This document shows positions 24,559 to 32,924 of a DNA stretch of 36,319 nt, piece after piece. The position numbers were made by a program, and so were the translations under genes. Under the pieces are notes generated by a model. That model was not told the origin of the DNA. It was given only the letters and a program-made list of their open reading frames with translations, and ran no database searches. Within the stretch, counting starts at the first letter, position 1, and the number at the start of each line of letters is the position of its first letter. Location of the stretch: positions 1-36,319 of the forward strand of contig JARXKM010000014.1 in NCBI GenBank assembly GCA_030272785.1, in the 5' to 3' direction. This DNA comes from Pseudomonadota bacterium. Its GTDB lineage: Bacteria; Pseudomonadota; Gammaproteobacteria; Burkholderiales; Burkholderiaceae_D.

Positions 24559-26280
24559 TCATGCCAGCATCCCGGCATTGCCCTGCATACCGATCAGGCG
24601 CGGCGTATTCAGCGTGCGCGGCGTCACCGTTTTGTGCGCCTTGAGCCACTGTGCCACAACGTCCCACACCGGTTCGCCCTGCGCGCCCTCCGCCACCGGC
24701 GCCCAGCCGGCCACCTTGTAGGTCTTGCCGGCCTCGATCAGCTTGCCGTTGAGGCGCATGTCGCTGATGCGCGAGCCCATTGCCGCATTCGGCTCGATGG
24801 CATAAGTCATGCCGCCGACGCGCACCATGTCGCCGCCCTGCTGGTAATACGGGTCCTTGTTGAACAGGTTGTCGGCGACGTCTTCCATCACCGTCTTGAT
24901 GGTGCTGCCTGTCATGTCCGTGAGCGTGCTGTAAGAATAGGTCGTCGCGGTCTGGTCCATCAGGTGCTCCATCAGGATGGGGCTGTTCGGCAACAGCGAC
25001 GTGCCCCAGCGGAAGCCCGGCGAGAATGCCATGTCGGCGCCTTTGACATCCATCAGCGCATCAATGATCAACTGGTCGAAGGTGCCGTTGAAATTGCCGC
25101 GGCGATAGAGCGTGCCTTCGGTCATTGCCAGCTTCTCGCCGAGCTTCGCCTCGTAGGGCGCCCTGACCTTGTTGATCAACGCGGTCATGTCGCGGTCGGC
25201 CGGCAGGAAATTCGAGAACACCGGCAGTAATCGATATTGGAACGCCCTGACATTGCCTTCGCGTACATCGAAGTCGAGCACGCCGAGGAACTTGCTGTTG
25301 CTGCCGGCGTTCGTCACCAGCGTCTTGCCGCCGCCGTTGCTGACAACCACGGGCACCGGCACGCCATCGTGAGTATGGCCGCCCATGATGGCGTCGATGC
25401 CGCGCACGCGCGAGGCCATTTTCAGGTCGACGTCCATGCCGTTGTGCGACAGCACGACGACGACCTTGGCGCCCTTCGCGCGCGCTTCGTCGACCATTTT
25501 CTGCATGTTCTCTTCCTGGATGCCAAAGCTCCAGTCCGGCGTCAGGTAGCGCGGGTTGGCGATCGGCGTGTAGGGAAAGGCCTGGCCGATGATCGCCACC
25601 GGCACGCCGTTCATCTGCTTGATGACATAAGGGGCAAACACCTGGTCGCCGAAATCGTTGGTCTTAACGTTTTGGGCGACAAAATCGACCTTGCCCTTGA
25701 AGTCCTTGCCGACGATTTCCTGCACCCGCTTGTCACCCAAGGTCATTTCCCAGTGCGCCGTCATGACGTCGACGCCGAGCAACAGGCAGGCGTCGACCAT
25801 GTCCTGGCCTTTGGTCCACAGCGCGGTGCCGGAGCCCTGCCAGGTGTCGCCGCCGTCGAGCAGCAAGGCGCCGGGTCGGCCTGCGCGCATCCGCTTGACC
25901 AGCGTTGCGAGGTGGGCAAAGCCACCGACCTTGCCGTACGTTTGCGCGGCCTGTTCGAAATTGAGCGCAGTGAAAGCGTGCGCCTGCGGCGTGTTCGGCT
26001 TCAGGCCGACCTGCCGCAGCAATTGATCGCCGACCAGGTGCGGGATGCGCCCGGACGCAGCACCGACGCCAAGATTCATGCTCGGTTCGCGGAAATACAC
26101 CGGTTTCAACTGCGCATGGCAGTCGGTGAAATGCAGGAAGTGGACATTGCCGAAGCGCGGCAAGTCATAGAGATTGCCGGCCGTGGCCGTACCCGCCAGC
26201 GCCGCCTTCGAGTTGATCAGCATGCCGCCCGCAGCGGCGATGCCCAACAGTTGCGCAAATTCGCGCCGATTCATTCCCAT
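24559..26280 (-). CDS. soxB: SoxB thiosulfohydrolase
   Basis: SoxB is the periplasmic dimanganese enzyme that hydrolyses the terminal sulfonate from SoxY-bound thiosulfate as sulfate. The 573-residue protein has a twin-arginine signal (NRREFAQLLGIAAAGG) and the metallophosphoesterase motifs HFTDCHAQ (D53, H55), LLDGGDTWQGS, LSHNGMDVD and MGGHTHDG. The 5'-nucleotidase-like C-terminal domain follows. Length and motifs are complete. GGAAG precedes the ATG. It lies downstream of soxX, in the usual order. Confidence 0.96.
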   Translation of the reverse strand: MGMNRREFAQLLGIAAAGGMLINSKAALAGTATAGNLYDLPRFGNVHFLHFTDCHAQLKPVYFREPSMNLGVGAASGRIPHLVGDQLLRQVGLKPNTPQAHAFTALNFEQAAQTYGKVGGFAHLATLVKRMRAGRPGALLLDGGDTWQGSGTALWTKGQDMVDACLLLGVDVMTAHWEMTLGDKRVQEIVGKDFKGKVDFVAQNVKTNDFGDQVFAPYVIKQMNGVPVAIIGQAFPYTPIANPRYLTPDWSFGIQEENMQKMVDEARAKGAKVVVVLSHNGMDVDLKMASRVRGIDAIMGGHTHDGVPVPVVVSNGGGKTLVTNAGSNSKFLGVLDFDVREGNVRAFQYRLLPVFSNFLPADRDMTALINKVRAPYEAKLGEKLAMTEGTLYRRGNFNGTFDQLIIDALMDVKGADMAFSPGFRWGTSLLPNSPILMEHLMDQTATTYSYSTLTDMTGSTIKTVMEDVADNLFNKDPYYQQGGDMVRVGGMTYAIEPNAAMGSRISDMRLNGKLIEAGKTYKVAGWAPVAEGAQGEPVWDVVAQWLKAHKTVTPRTLNTPRLIGMQGNAGMLA

Positions 26281-26351
26281 CGTTCTTCCTTGCTGTGGAT
26301 GCGGGCACGGCGTGTTGCCCGCCCTGCGGGAAACGCGTCGGTGCGCCGCGG

Positions 26352-26975
26352 TTACTTGTTGACGGGCGAGGCCGGGTCGAGCAGCAGCGCCATCACATCC
26401 TTGATCTGCGCCTCCGTCAGCACCCCGTTGTGGCCAAAGCGCGGCATGTTGGAACAGGCGGTGTACGCCTGCGCGTTGTAGATCTTGCCCCAGGTGTATT
26501 TGACGATCTCGTCGCCGCTACCGCGCACCTTGCCGTACTGGTACAGGCTCGGCCCGATGTTGCCGAACGAGATTTCCTGCTTCGTGATCTGGTGGCAAGC
26601 GTAGCAGTTGCCGCCGTTCGGCGCGCCGAGCGCGTCGGACGATTGCATGCCGCGGCCGTTCTGCGCGACCTTCTCGCCCTCCTGCCACTTGCCGAGGTAC
26701 TTGCCGTCGGCCGGGAGTTTGACCGTCTTCAACTGGGCCGCCTCGATCCTGGCGTTGACCTCACTGCTGCGCTCTTTCGGGAAGGTACTGCATAGCTGCT
26801 GCGCATCGTCCTGCATCGTAACGCGCTCGAGCGTGGCCGGTCCCTTGGAACGAAAATCCTGTTTGATCAAGTCAAGGGCAACATGGCCGTAATCGGTCTC
26901 GGCAACCACGCTGGCGCAGCCTGCAACGGTCAGCGTCGCCACGGCGACGGCCACTATTTTTCGCATCGGAGTCAT
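26352..26975 (-). CDS. soxX: SoxX c-type cytochrome
   Basis: SoxX is the small monohaem subunit of SoxAX, which joins thiosulfate oxidatively to the SoxYZ carrier. The 207-residue protein has a haem site CYACH (C124, C127, H128) with GNIGPSLYQYGKVRG and CSNMPRFGHNGVLT, where the methionine is the probable axial ligand. An extra N-terminal region (about 25-110) marks the longer SoxX type. The signal peptide ends LTVAGCAS, which has a lipobox-like cysteine C20, so the protein may be lipid-anchored. AAGGA precedes the ATG. It starts 9 bp after soxA. Confidence 0.93.
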   Translation of the reverse strand: MTPMRKIVAVAVATLTVAGCASVVAETDYGHVALDLIKQDFRSKGPATLERVTMQDDAQQLCSTFPKERSSEVNARIEAAQLKTVKLPADGKYLGKWQEGEKVAQNGRGMQSSDALGAPNGGNCYACHQITKQEISFGNIGPSLYQYGKVRGSGDEIVKYTWGKIYNAQAYTACSNMPRFGHNGVLTEAQIKDVMALLLDPASPVNK

Positions 26976-26984
26976 CGCTTATCC

Positions 26985-27791
26985 TTATCGTTTCAGGGCC
27001 GGGCCGGCGTAGACACCGCCATCGGCATTTTTTGCCAGGAACATAGTCATCGCGGTGATCGCCTCGGAGGCGTACACCGGCTCGGGGAAGCGCTGCTGGC
27101 GGAAGCAGTCGTTGAGCCGGTGCTGCATCGTGCGGACCTCCCCTTGCGAGACGCGATACGCCGGCCAGGTGGTGTAGGCAGCTTGTGCGTTAGCCTTGTT
27201 GAGAATGTTCGGCAGCTCCTGCAGCCGGATGCGCTGGCCGTCGGCCGAGTGGCATGTGGCGCAGGCAAAGTCGTGCGAACCGCCGCGGTAGAAGAACATT
27301 TGCTTGCCGGCCTCGTAGGCGCGTTTTTCCAGCGGATGCGCGGTCGACACGGCCATCTTCATGCCGCGCGACTCGGACGTGATGTAGGCGACAAGCGGCT
27401 CGATGGTCGATTGTTTGCCGGCCGATCCGAACGGCGTTTTGACGGCCTCTTCGTGGCTCAGGCCCTGCAGCGTCATGCGGCAGTAAACCAGCCGCTGTTC
27501 AAGGTCCATCACCTTGCCGGTGTCCTTGAAGAAGCGCGGCAGTTCGACATACGCGCCCTTGACGATGCCGGCGCCCTTGCCGAGGTCGCACTGTTCGAGC
27601 GACACTTTCTTCGGCCCGGCCTTGGCCTTCCACAACTCCTCGCCGCGCATCTCCCACAGTTCGGCCGGATTGCCATCGGCCAGCATCTGCCGGTATTTGG
27701 CGATTTCGTCCGTTGCGGAAGTCTGCGCCATCGCCGGCGCCAGCGCGCATAGCAGTGTTGCGCAAACCACGCCAAAGCGTTTCTTGATCAT
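26985..27791 (-). CDS. soxA: SoxA c-type cytochrome (single-haem form)
   Basis: SoxA is the catalytic subunit of SoxAX. The 268-residue protein has a signal peptide ending ALAPAMAQ. One haem site CATCH (C177, C180, H181) is present; the first haem of dihaem SoxA is missing. C68 and C104 sit where the disulfide replaces it in other single-haem forms. C229 in LNDCFRQQRFPEP is the expected persulfidated active-site ligand. The start at 27791 has AAAGGAG upstream and is preferred over an ATG further upstream at 27815. Confidence 0.95.
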   Translation of the reverse strand: MIKKRFGVVCATLLCALAPAMAQTSATDEIAKYRQMLADGNPAELWEMRGEELWKAKAGPKKVSLEQCDLGKGAGIVKGAYVELPRFFKDTGKVMDLEQRLVYCRMTLQGLSHEEAVKTPFGSAGKQSTIEPLVAYITSESRGMKMAVSTAHPLEKRAYEAGKQMFFYRGGSHDFACATCHSADGQRIRLQELPNILNKANAQAAYTTWPAYRVSQGEVRTMQHRLNDCFRQQRFPEPVYASEAITAMTMFLAKNADGGVYAGPALKR

Positions 27792-27860
27792 GTCGTCTCC
27801 TTTGTTCATCGTCATGCGGTCTATGCCGCATTGGGGTGGTGGAACCCGGGTGCTGCCAAG

Positions 27861-28172
27861 TCAGCTCACTGTGCCTTCGTCGGTGCGCGTGTCGCCGGCG
27901 GTATCGACCCAGGTGACGATCACTTTGTCGCCTGCGGCGCCACCCTTGAATTTGAACGACAGGAACGGGTCCTTCGACACCGACGGCCCGAAGTTGGCGT
28001 CGAACACGACCTTGTCCTTGTGCTTGGCGACGAGGGTCTTGATGTAGTGCGCGGGAATCACGGCGCCGGCGGCGTCCTTGCGCTGGCCGGTCTCCATATC
28101 GTGCCGCATTAAGATCTTCACTTCCACCATGTCGCCAGCGATGCTGGCGCGGATACGCATTGGGTTACCCAT
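27861..28172 (-). CDS. soxZ: SoxZ sulfur-carrier subunit
   Basis: The 103-residue protein starts with the family sequence MGNPMRIRAS and contains VEVKILMRHDMETG, PAHYIKTL and SKDPFLSFKFKGG. It forms the SoxYZ heterodimer that holds sulfur intermediates on the SoxY cysteine. It has no signal peptide of its own, as is usual, since it is exported with SoxY. It lies 45 bp after soxY. Confidence 0.95.
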   Translation of the reverse strand: MGNPMRIRASIAGDMVEVKILMRHDMETGQRKDAAGAVIPAHYIKTLVAKHKDKVVFDANFGPSVSKDPFLSFKFKGGAAGDKVIVTWVDTAGDTRTDEGTVS

Positions 28173-28217
28173 CTCATTTTCCTTTTCTGTGTAAAGGGTT
28201 GCTGTCGGGGCGCTGGC

Positions 28218-28679
28218 TTAACCGCCGCAGCCGCCCAGCGTCACTTTGATTTCCTTCGAGGCGACCAGCCACTTGCCGTTCGCCCGCGCCAGCGCGTGTA
28301 CGTTCGACGTCGCGCCCATTTTGACGCGCGTCGTCACCGCCGCCTCGGTGCCGGCCGGGATGTTGAAGCTGGCCGACATCGCGCTCGGGTTCTTGTCGAC
28401 CAAGATCGCCATGAAATCGGTGCCGGCCGCCTTGCTGCTGATCGAAACCGGCACCACTGCGCCGTTCTCGGCGATGTCCGGGCCGGTGATCGACACGTCA
28501 GGACTAACTTCGAATTTGTCGCCGCCCAGAGCCTTGACCGCATCGGCCAGGCTCTTCGCATCAAACACCTTCTGGCTCCACTCTGCGGCGAAGACATCCT
28601 TCGGACTGAGTACGCCTGCCGCGAACGCGGCGCCGAGCACTGCTGTGATGCGCATTACATCGCGCCGACTCTGAATCAT
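28218..28679 (-). CDS. soxY: SoxY sulfur carrier
   Basis: The 153-residue protein has a twin-arginine signal (SRRDVMRITAVLGAAFAAG) and ends in the swinging-arm motif GGCGG with carrier cysteine C151. Thiosulfate is attached here by SoxAX, cut by SoxB and oxidised by SoxCD. The central beta-sandwich segment ITGPDIAENGAVVPVSI is typical. It is preceded by the pseudoazurin gene and followed by soxZ. Confidence 0.95.
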   Translation of the reverse strand: MIQSRRDVMRITAVLGAAFAAGVLSPKDVFAAEWSQKVFDAKSLADAVKALGGDKFEVSPDVSITGPDIAENGAVVPVSISSKAAGTDFMAILVDKNPSAMSASFNIPAGTEAAVTTRVKMGATSNVHALARANGKWLVASKEIKVTLGGCGG

Positions 28680-28729
28680 TGCTACCTCCGTTGATTGATT
28701 GAACGCTGCCTGTGACGACTGTGCTGCTG

Positions 28730-29164
28730 TTACTTGACCTGTGCCATGTATTTCGAGAGGCGGTCCTTGCTCATGACGAAACCCTTCGACAGGATATCGG
28801 CCTGCTTCTGCGCCTCCACCAGGTTGACCGGCTTGCCGACCTGGATCACCCCCGCCATGGCCATGACCTTGTGCGGATCACACACGTAGATGTAGACGCC
28901 CTCCTGATTCAGCGTGACGCTCACTTCCTCGTCCGGCTTGCCTTTCCAGGCAGTCGCGCCGGCCGGCACCACCATTGCTGCGCTGTTGTGGGCCGGATCG
29001 ACCTTGATGAACTTGACAGTATCGCCCTTGGCAACGCGCAGGAAACCCGGCTCGAACACCATCGACCCATCGGCGCCCGTGTTGGCCATCTTGACACGAT
29101 GCTCAGCTGCAAAGATGCTACCGCAAGCGATCGATATGGTCACTGCAAACAAAACTTTCTTCAT
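28730..29164 (-). CDS. Pseudoazurin-type blue copper protein inside the sox operon
   Basis: This 144-residue exported cupredoxin has a signal peptide ending SIFAA. Copper ligands are H59 (AHNSAAM), C95, H98 and M103 in VCDPHKVMAM, with the cysteine-histidine and cysteine-methionine spacings of 3 and 8 known from pseudoazurin. VEPGFLRVAKGDTV-like and EGVYIYVC blocks also match. It stands between soxD and soxY, with GGAGAAG before the ATG. By position it could accept electrons from SoxCD or SoxAX in place of cytochrome c. The C-terminal extension (about 112-144) is helical and charged, as in pseudoazurin. Confidence 0.87.
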   Translation of the reverse strand: MKKVLFAVTISIACGSIFAAEHRVKMANTGADGSMVFEPGFLRVAKGDTVKFIKVDPAHNSAAMVVPAGATAWKGKPDEEVSVTLNQEGVYIYVCDPHKVMAMAGVIQVGKPVNLVEAQKQADILSKGFVMSKDRLSKYMAQVK

Positions 29165-29190
29165 TACTTCTCCATTGAAAAACACACTAA

Positions 29191-30258
29191 TCACTTCGCG
29201 CCGGCGAGAATCCACTGCACCAGCGCCTTGATGTCATCATCCTTGACATGGCCCTGCGGCGGCATCGGGATCGGCCCCCATGCGCCGCTGCTGCCGTTCT
29301 TCACCTTCTCGATCAGTTTGCCTGCGGCGGTCGGGTCGGCGCGGTATCTATCGCCCACCTGCACGAAGCTCGGGCCCATCACTTTCGTTGACACGGCGTG
29401 GCAAGCGATACAGGCGTTCTGCTGCATCAGCGCCATGCCGGCGCTGGCATTGGCAGGCGCTGCGACCACAGCCGCCGGAGCTGCATTGGCGGCGGCGCCA
29501 ATCCGGGCGGCCGGCGCCGGTTTGCTTGTATCGACGCCTCGCACGGCGCCGAAAGTGCGGTTCTGCAGCGCCAGGTTGCCGTGCGCGTTGCGCGACGCCT
29601 CCGGCAGAGACGAACGAATCGTCGCTTCCACCGGGCAGTTCTTCATGCAGGCGACGCTGGCGACGTCGCCCTTGCCGCGCACGTCCCACATGCCGTGTTT
29701 GGTCGACATGCCGTTGCGGTTCGGCATGCGCTGCTGCGCCTGCGCGATGGTTTTATCCGACAACACGAAGTCGTCGGGCAGTATCTCGCCCATATTCAGG
29801 ATGTAGGCCGTCACCGCGTATACTTCATCGGTGGTCAGCGATTTCGGCGCCGTCCACGGCATCGCCCGGTTGATGTAGTCCCACAAGGTCGACACCGTGG
29901 CCACCTTCATCAGCGTCGTCTTCTGCGGCTGCTTGCCGTTGGTCAGCGAGGCGACGCGGCCGGTCTTGATGTCATCGGGCCCGATGCCGCCGACAATCGG
30001 CGTGAACACCTCGTTCGACTCGCCGAAAGTGCCGTGGCAGGAGGCGCATTTTCCTTCCCATACCTTCATGCCAGCCGACACGCTGCCAGAGCCCTTCGGC
30101 AACCCCTTGAAGTCGGGCCGCACGTCGATATCCCAGGCAGCGACCTCCTTCGTCGTTGCCGGGCGCCCTAAGTTGGTCAGCGGTGCTGCGGCCTGCACGG
30201 CCGGCGCCAGCAGCGCGAGGGCCAACACGGTTGAGGTGATGTTAATAAACCTGGACAT
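29191..30258 (-). CDS. soxD: SoxD dihaem cytochrome c subunit of sulfane dehydrogenase
   Basis: The 355-residue exported protein carries haem sites CASCH (C71, C74, H75) and CIACH (C283, C286, H287). Methionines in RAMPWTAP and PIPMPPQGH may serve as axial ligands. Its N-terminal haem domain matches SoxD, and the alanine/proline-rich linker (about 245-275) joins the two domains. It takes electrons from the SoxC molybdenum centre. It overlaps the end of soxC by 17 bp and has a strong GGGAGG before its ATG. Confidence 0.94.
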   Translation of the reverse strand: MSRFINITSTVLALALLAPAVQAAAPLTNLGRPATTKEVAAWDIDVRPDFKGLPKGSGSVSAGMKVWEGKCASCHGTFGESNEVFTPIVGGIGPDDIKTGRVASLTNGKQPQKTTLMKVATVSTLWDYINRAMPWTAPKSLTTDEVYAVTAYILNMGEILPDDFVLSDKTIAQAQQRMPNRNGMSTKHGMWDVRGKGDVASVACMKNCPVEATIRSSLPEASRNAHGNLALQNRTFGAVRGVDTSKPAPAARIGAAANAAPAAVVAAPANASAGMALMQQNACIACHAVSTKVMGPSFVQVGDRYRADPTAAGKLIEKVKNGSSGAWGPIPMPPQGHVKDDDIKALVQWILAGAK

Positions 30259-31606
30259 TGGTTACCTCCCCGGATTGTGCAACCTGCCAGGATTGGATCG
30301 CGTTGTTGTGGTAGATCGAGCGCGTACCCCGTACCGCCCTCAGTTCATTGATTTTCGGCTGCACGTAGCCGGTCTCGTCGATGGCGCGCGATTGCAGTAC
30401 CGCCGGATCGCCGCTCCACTCCCAGTCGATGTTGAAGCGGGTCAGGCATTTCGACAGCACCGGGGTTTCGAGGCGCGCTGTGCGCCAGCTCTTGCCGCCG
30501 TCGACCGACACGTCGACGCGCTTGATCTTGCCGCGGCCCGACCACGCCAGTCCGGTGATGTTGTAGAAGCCGGTATCGAGCAGCGATTGTCCGGCCGACG
30601 GGCTGGTGATCACCGACTTGCATTCCTGCACCGAGGTGTACTGGCGGAACGTACCGTCTGGCATCGCGTCCATGTAATGGATCGCTTCGTCCTTGGATGC
30701 GTAGGGCTGGTCGCCCACTTCGATCCGGCGCAGCCACTTAACCCAGGAGACGCCCTGCACGCCCGGTACCACCAGGCGCAGCGGATAGCCGTTCTCAGGA
30801 CGCAGCATTTCACCGTTCATGCCCCAGGCGACCAGCACGTCGTCGAGCGCGCGGTCGATCGGGATCGTGCGCGTCATCGACGAGCCGTCGGCGCCTTCGG
30901 CCAGCACCACCTTGGCGTTGCGCTTGTCGAACCCGCAATCTTCCAGCAATACCGACAGCGGCACGCCGGTAAATTCGCTGCAGCTGAGCATGCCGTGCGA
31001 ATACTGCACGGAAGGTACCGCGACATTGCCCCACTCCATCGCCGTGTTCGCGCCGCATTCGATGAAGTGCATGCGCGACACCGATGGCATACGCATCAGG
31101 TCATCCATCGTGTAGATCTTCTGCTGCTTGACCATGCCGTTAATCATCAGGCGGTGTTTACTGGGATCGATGTCGTGCCAGCCCTGGTGATGGCGCTCGA
31201 AATGCAGGCCGGACGGAGTGATGATGCCAAACAGTCCCTGCAGCGGCGTGAACGCCACCGACGCCGCCGAAACCCGCGTCAGGCCAGGCGATTCGCGCCG
31301 CAGCAGATTGGTCTCGAAGGACGACGGCACGCCGTAGGGATTCGACGCCACCGGTTTGCCGAGCGTGCGCGAATGCTCGGGCAACACCAGGATATTTGGA
31401 TCGCCGTCGGCGCCGATCGCAGCGGCACTCTGCGCCAGGGCAGAGCCGGCCGCCAGCGAGGCGCTGGCAGCGAGAAAGCTCTTGCGTAGGAAACCGCGGC
31501 GGTTTTCGTCGAGCTGCCCGCGGTGGACCTCATCGATCAGTTCCGGCTGCAGGAAATTTTCGGGGGCGCGCAGTATGCGGCCGTATTTTCGAATCAAATT
31601 TGCCAT
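30242..31606 (-). CDS. soxC: SoxC molybdopterin sulfane dehydrogenase subunit
   Basis: SoxC is a sulfite-oxidase-fold enzyme that oxidises the SoxY-bound sulfane sulfur by six electrons. The product of about 454 residues has a twin-arginine signal (RRGFLRKSFLAAS), the molybdenum-ligand cysteine C184 in HFIECGANT, and the oxidoreductase blocks GVPLSVLLEDCG, GYPLRLVVPGVQG and VDVSVDGGKSW. Its presence means this Sox system can oxidise thiosulfate fully to sulfate without sulfur globules. I chose the ATG at 31606; a GTG at 31621 is in frame and possible. A SoxR-type operator half lies 47-65 bp upstream. Confidence 0.94.
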   Translation of the reverse strand: MANLIRKYGRILRAPENFLQPELIDEVHRGQLDENRRGFLRKSFLAASASLAAGSALAQSAAAIGADGDPNILVLPEHSRTLGKPVASNPYGVPSSFETNLLRRESPGLTRVSAASVAFTPLQGLFGIITPSGLHFERHHQGWHDIDPSKHRLMINGMVKQQKIYTMDDLMRMPSVSRMHFIECGANTAMEWGNVAVPSVQYSHGMLSCSEFTGVPLSVLLEDCGFDKRNAKVVLAEGADGSSMTRTIPIDRALDDVLVAWGMNGEMLRPENGYPLRLVVPGVQGVSWVKWLRRIEVGDQPYASKDEAIHYMDAMPDGTFRQYTSVQECKSVITSPSAGQSLLDTGFYNITGLAWSGRGKIKRVDVSVDGGKSWRTARLETPVLSKCLTRFNIDWEWSGDPAVLQSRAIDETGYVQPKINELRAVRGTRSIYHNNAIQSWQVAQSGEVTNVQVY

Positions 31607-31652
31607 CTGACGACGTCTCACTCTTCCAGAAATGTTAGGACAAATTACTACG

Positions 31653-31671
31653 TGAGCATATGACTACGCAT
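31653..31671. promoter_or_regulatory. Predicted SoxR-type operator upstream of soxC
   Basis: The blocks TGAGCATA (31653-31660) and TACGCAT (31665-31671) occur in this order with a 4-base spacer. The same two blocks occur with no spacer in front of soxR (32103-32117). The site is in the soxR-soxC gap, 47-65 bp before the soxC ATG. I do not see a convincing -35 for soxC, so the operon may also depend on read-through from soxR. Confidence 0.58.
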
Positions 31672-31709
31672 GCATATTGCGCGCGGACACTATCCTTGGC
31701 CGCCTCGCA

Positions 31710-32081
31710 TTATTCTTCCCTGACGACGAAACCTTCGACCGGCGCCTGCGTCAGGCGCCCGGTCTGCTGGATAACCTTGTCGACCATTTGGCCGCACACG
31801 ACGCGGCACAGCTGGATCGCATTCTGGTCTTCGATGCGGTAATAGACCTGGGCACCCTCTTTGCGGCGTTGCAGTATCTTGGCCTGATACAGCATGTTCA
31901 ACTGGCGCGACACATTAGCCTGGTTGGCCCCGATCTCCTTAACGATCGATCCGACCGGCTGCTCGCCTTCGCACAGGGCGTACAGAATCTTCAAGCGGGT
32001 CGGCTCCGACAGCAGGAAGAAATAGTGTGAAACTTCCTCGAACACTTCTTTCATCTGTTCGCGGTTGAGGTCGTCGTTCAT
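31710..32081 (-). CDS. soxR: SoxR-type ArsR-family repressor of the sox operon
   Basis: This winged-helix repressor of about 123 residues contains SEPTRLKILYALCEGEQPVGSIVKEIG, recognition helix NQANVSRQLNMLYQA and a wing QRRKEGAQVYYRIED. Cysteines are C37, C92 and C96. They do not show the 66-residue spacing of BigR/SqrR, so a different cysteine pair must act if it senses sulfane sulfur. Orthologues head sox clusters in many thiosulfate oxidisers. The ATG at 32081 is chosen because the longer frame runs into the promoter. It is first in the leftward block and its promoter contains a palindrome shared with the soxC upstream region. Confidence 0.85.
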   Translation of the reverse strand: MNDDLNREQMKEVFEEVSHYFFLLSEPTRLKILYALCEGEQPVGSIVKEIGANQANVSRQLNMLYQAKILQRRKEGAQVYYRIEDQNAIQLCRVVCGQMVDKVIQQTGRLTQAPVEGFVVREE

Positions 32082-32096
32082 CTTTGGTAGCAAGCA

Positions 32097-32125
32097 ATCA
32101 TATGAGCATATACGCATATAACCAA
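32097..32125 (-). promoter_or_regulatory. Promoter of soxR
   Basis: On the minus strand -35 TTGGTT (32125-32120), a 17-base spacer and -10 TATGAT (32102-32097) are visible. The start would be near 32090, only about 9 bases before the soxR ATG. No good ribosome-binding site is seen, in line with a very short leader. Confidence 0.6.
32100..32119. promoter_or_regulatory. Predicted SoxR-type operator in the soxR promoter
   Basis: ATATGAGCATATACGCATAT is an imperfect palindrome (16 of 20 positions symmetric) that fills the spacer between -35 and -10 of soxR. A bound repressor would therefore block its own promoter. It contains the TGAGCATA and TACGCAT blocks also found before soxC. Confidence 0.65.
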
Positions 32126-32201
32126 ATGCCGCTGGAATAAGCAAGAAAATTCGATGGTGCAGCGCGGCACACGGCGCCCGATAGCGACATCGATCTTGCG
32201 G

Positions 32202-32774
32202 TCAGAATTCGCCCGCAGCGCCGCGCTCGAGCATCTTGAGCAGCGTGCCGCGCACACGCAGGACCGCATCGCTCACCGGGCGCGGCATCGGGCGTCCCAA
32301 CTTGATCAGCATGTCCATGTTCATCGTGTAGATCCACAGTCCGTCGACTTGCTCGACGACGGTGATACGGCACGGCAGGAACGCCGCCATCGGAGGACTG
32401 AAGTCGACCATCAGGCGCGCCGTGGCCGGATCGCAATACGAATACACCTTCAGAAAGCGCTCCTTCTTTCCGGAACGGGCCGCCAATTCGTTAGAAACAA
32501 ACAGTTCGCCCACCGGGCGCACGTTGTCCTCGACTGCCACGCCGGCAAACGCCTCTTCGATTTCGGCGATGGTCACGCCAGCCCTCACCTTGCGCGACCA
32601 TGACGCCGCTGCCGCGACGTCGCCACCCGAATCGACCCAGCGCGACAGCATCCGGTTCGCTTCCGCACCGGCGCCGGACTGAGTATTGGCGACGACCCGG
32701 TAGGTACTGCATCCGGACAGGCCGAGCATCAGGAGAACTGTCAAACAAGGGACAGGAAGAAGATAACAGCGCAT
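32202..32774 (-). CDS. DUF302 domain lipoprotein
   Basis: The product of 190 residues has a lipoprotein signal with lipobox GLSGC (C22). An N-terminal region of about 70 residues follows, then a DUF302 domain (ITVVEQVDGLWIYTMNMDMLIKLG with PMAAFLPCRI before it). It is the exported counterpart of the cytoplasmic DUF302 protein at 17969; both keep a cysteine in an LPC motif. The ATG at 32774 is chosen because it begins a proper lipoprotein signal; a longer frame starts at 32900. Its function is unknown. It lies between the sox block and the ArsR-rhodanese operon, divergent from the latter. Confidence 0.75.
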   Translation of the reverse strand: MRCYLLPVPCLTVLLMLGLSGCSTYRVVANTQSGAGAEANRMLSRWVDSGGDVAAAASWSRKVRAGVTIAEIEEAFAGVAVEDNVRPVGELFVSNELAARSGKKERFLKVYSYCDPATARLMVDFSPPMAAFLPCRITVVEQVDGLWIYTMNMDMLIKLGRPMPRPVSDAVLRVRGTLLKMLERGAAGEF

Positions 32775-32889
32775 GAATTTATCGCGGAACGGAAATGGTC
32801 GGCTAAGGAGTGAGTGGCCCGCCGAGAATAGCCGAGTTCGGTTATCGGTGCAATCTAACGCTTGCCGCCAACTCGACGATCCGACGTCC

Positions 32890-32918
32890 TTGACGTACAT
32901 TCCATCAATCTTTAGAAT
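32890..32918 (+). promoter_or_regulatory. Promoter of the ArsR-rhodanese operon (probably leaderless)
   Basis: A -35 TTGACG (32890-32895), 17-base spacer and -10 TAGAAT (32913-32918) predict a start at about 32925, the first base of the ATG. The 8-mer TAGAATGA is repeated in tandem at 32913-32920 and 32921-32928, covering -10 and start codon. No ribosome-binding site is seen. Confidence 0.66.
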
Positions 32919-32924
32919 GATAGA

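Noticed and set aside
25237-26481. Plus-strand open frame (414 codons) opposite soxB
   Set aside because: It is the mirror frame of soxB and soxX, without a start signal or recognisable family.
29897-31489. Long plus-strand open frame (530 codons) opposite soxC/soxD
   Set aside because: It is antisense to two genes with complete catalytic motifs. Its translation is rich in R, H and A with no domain, a usual shadow in high-GC DNA.
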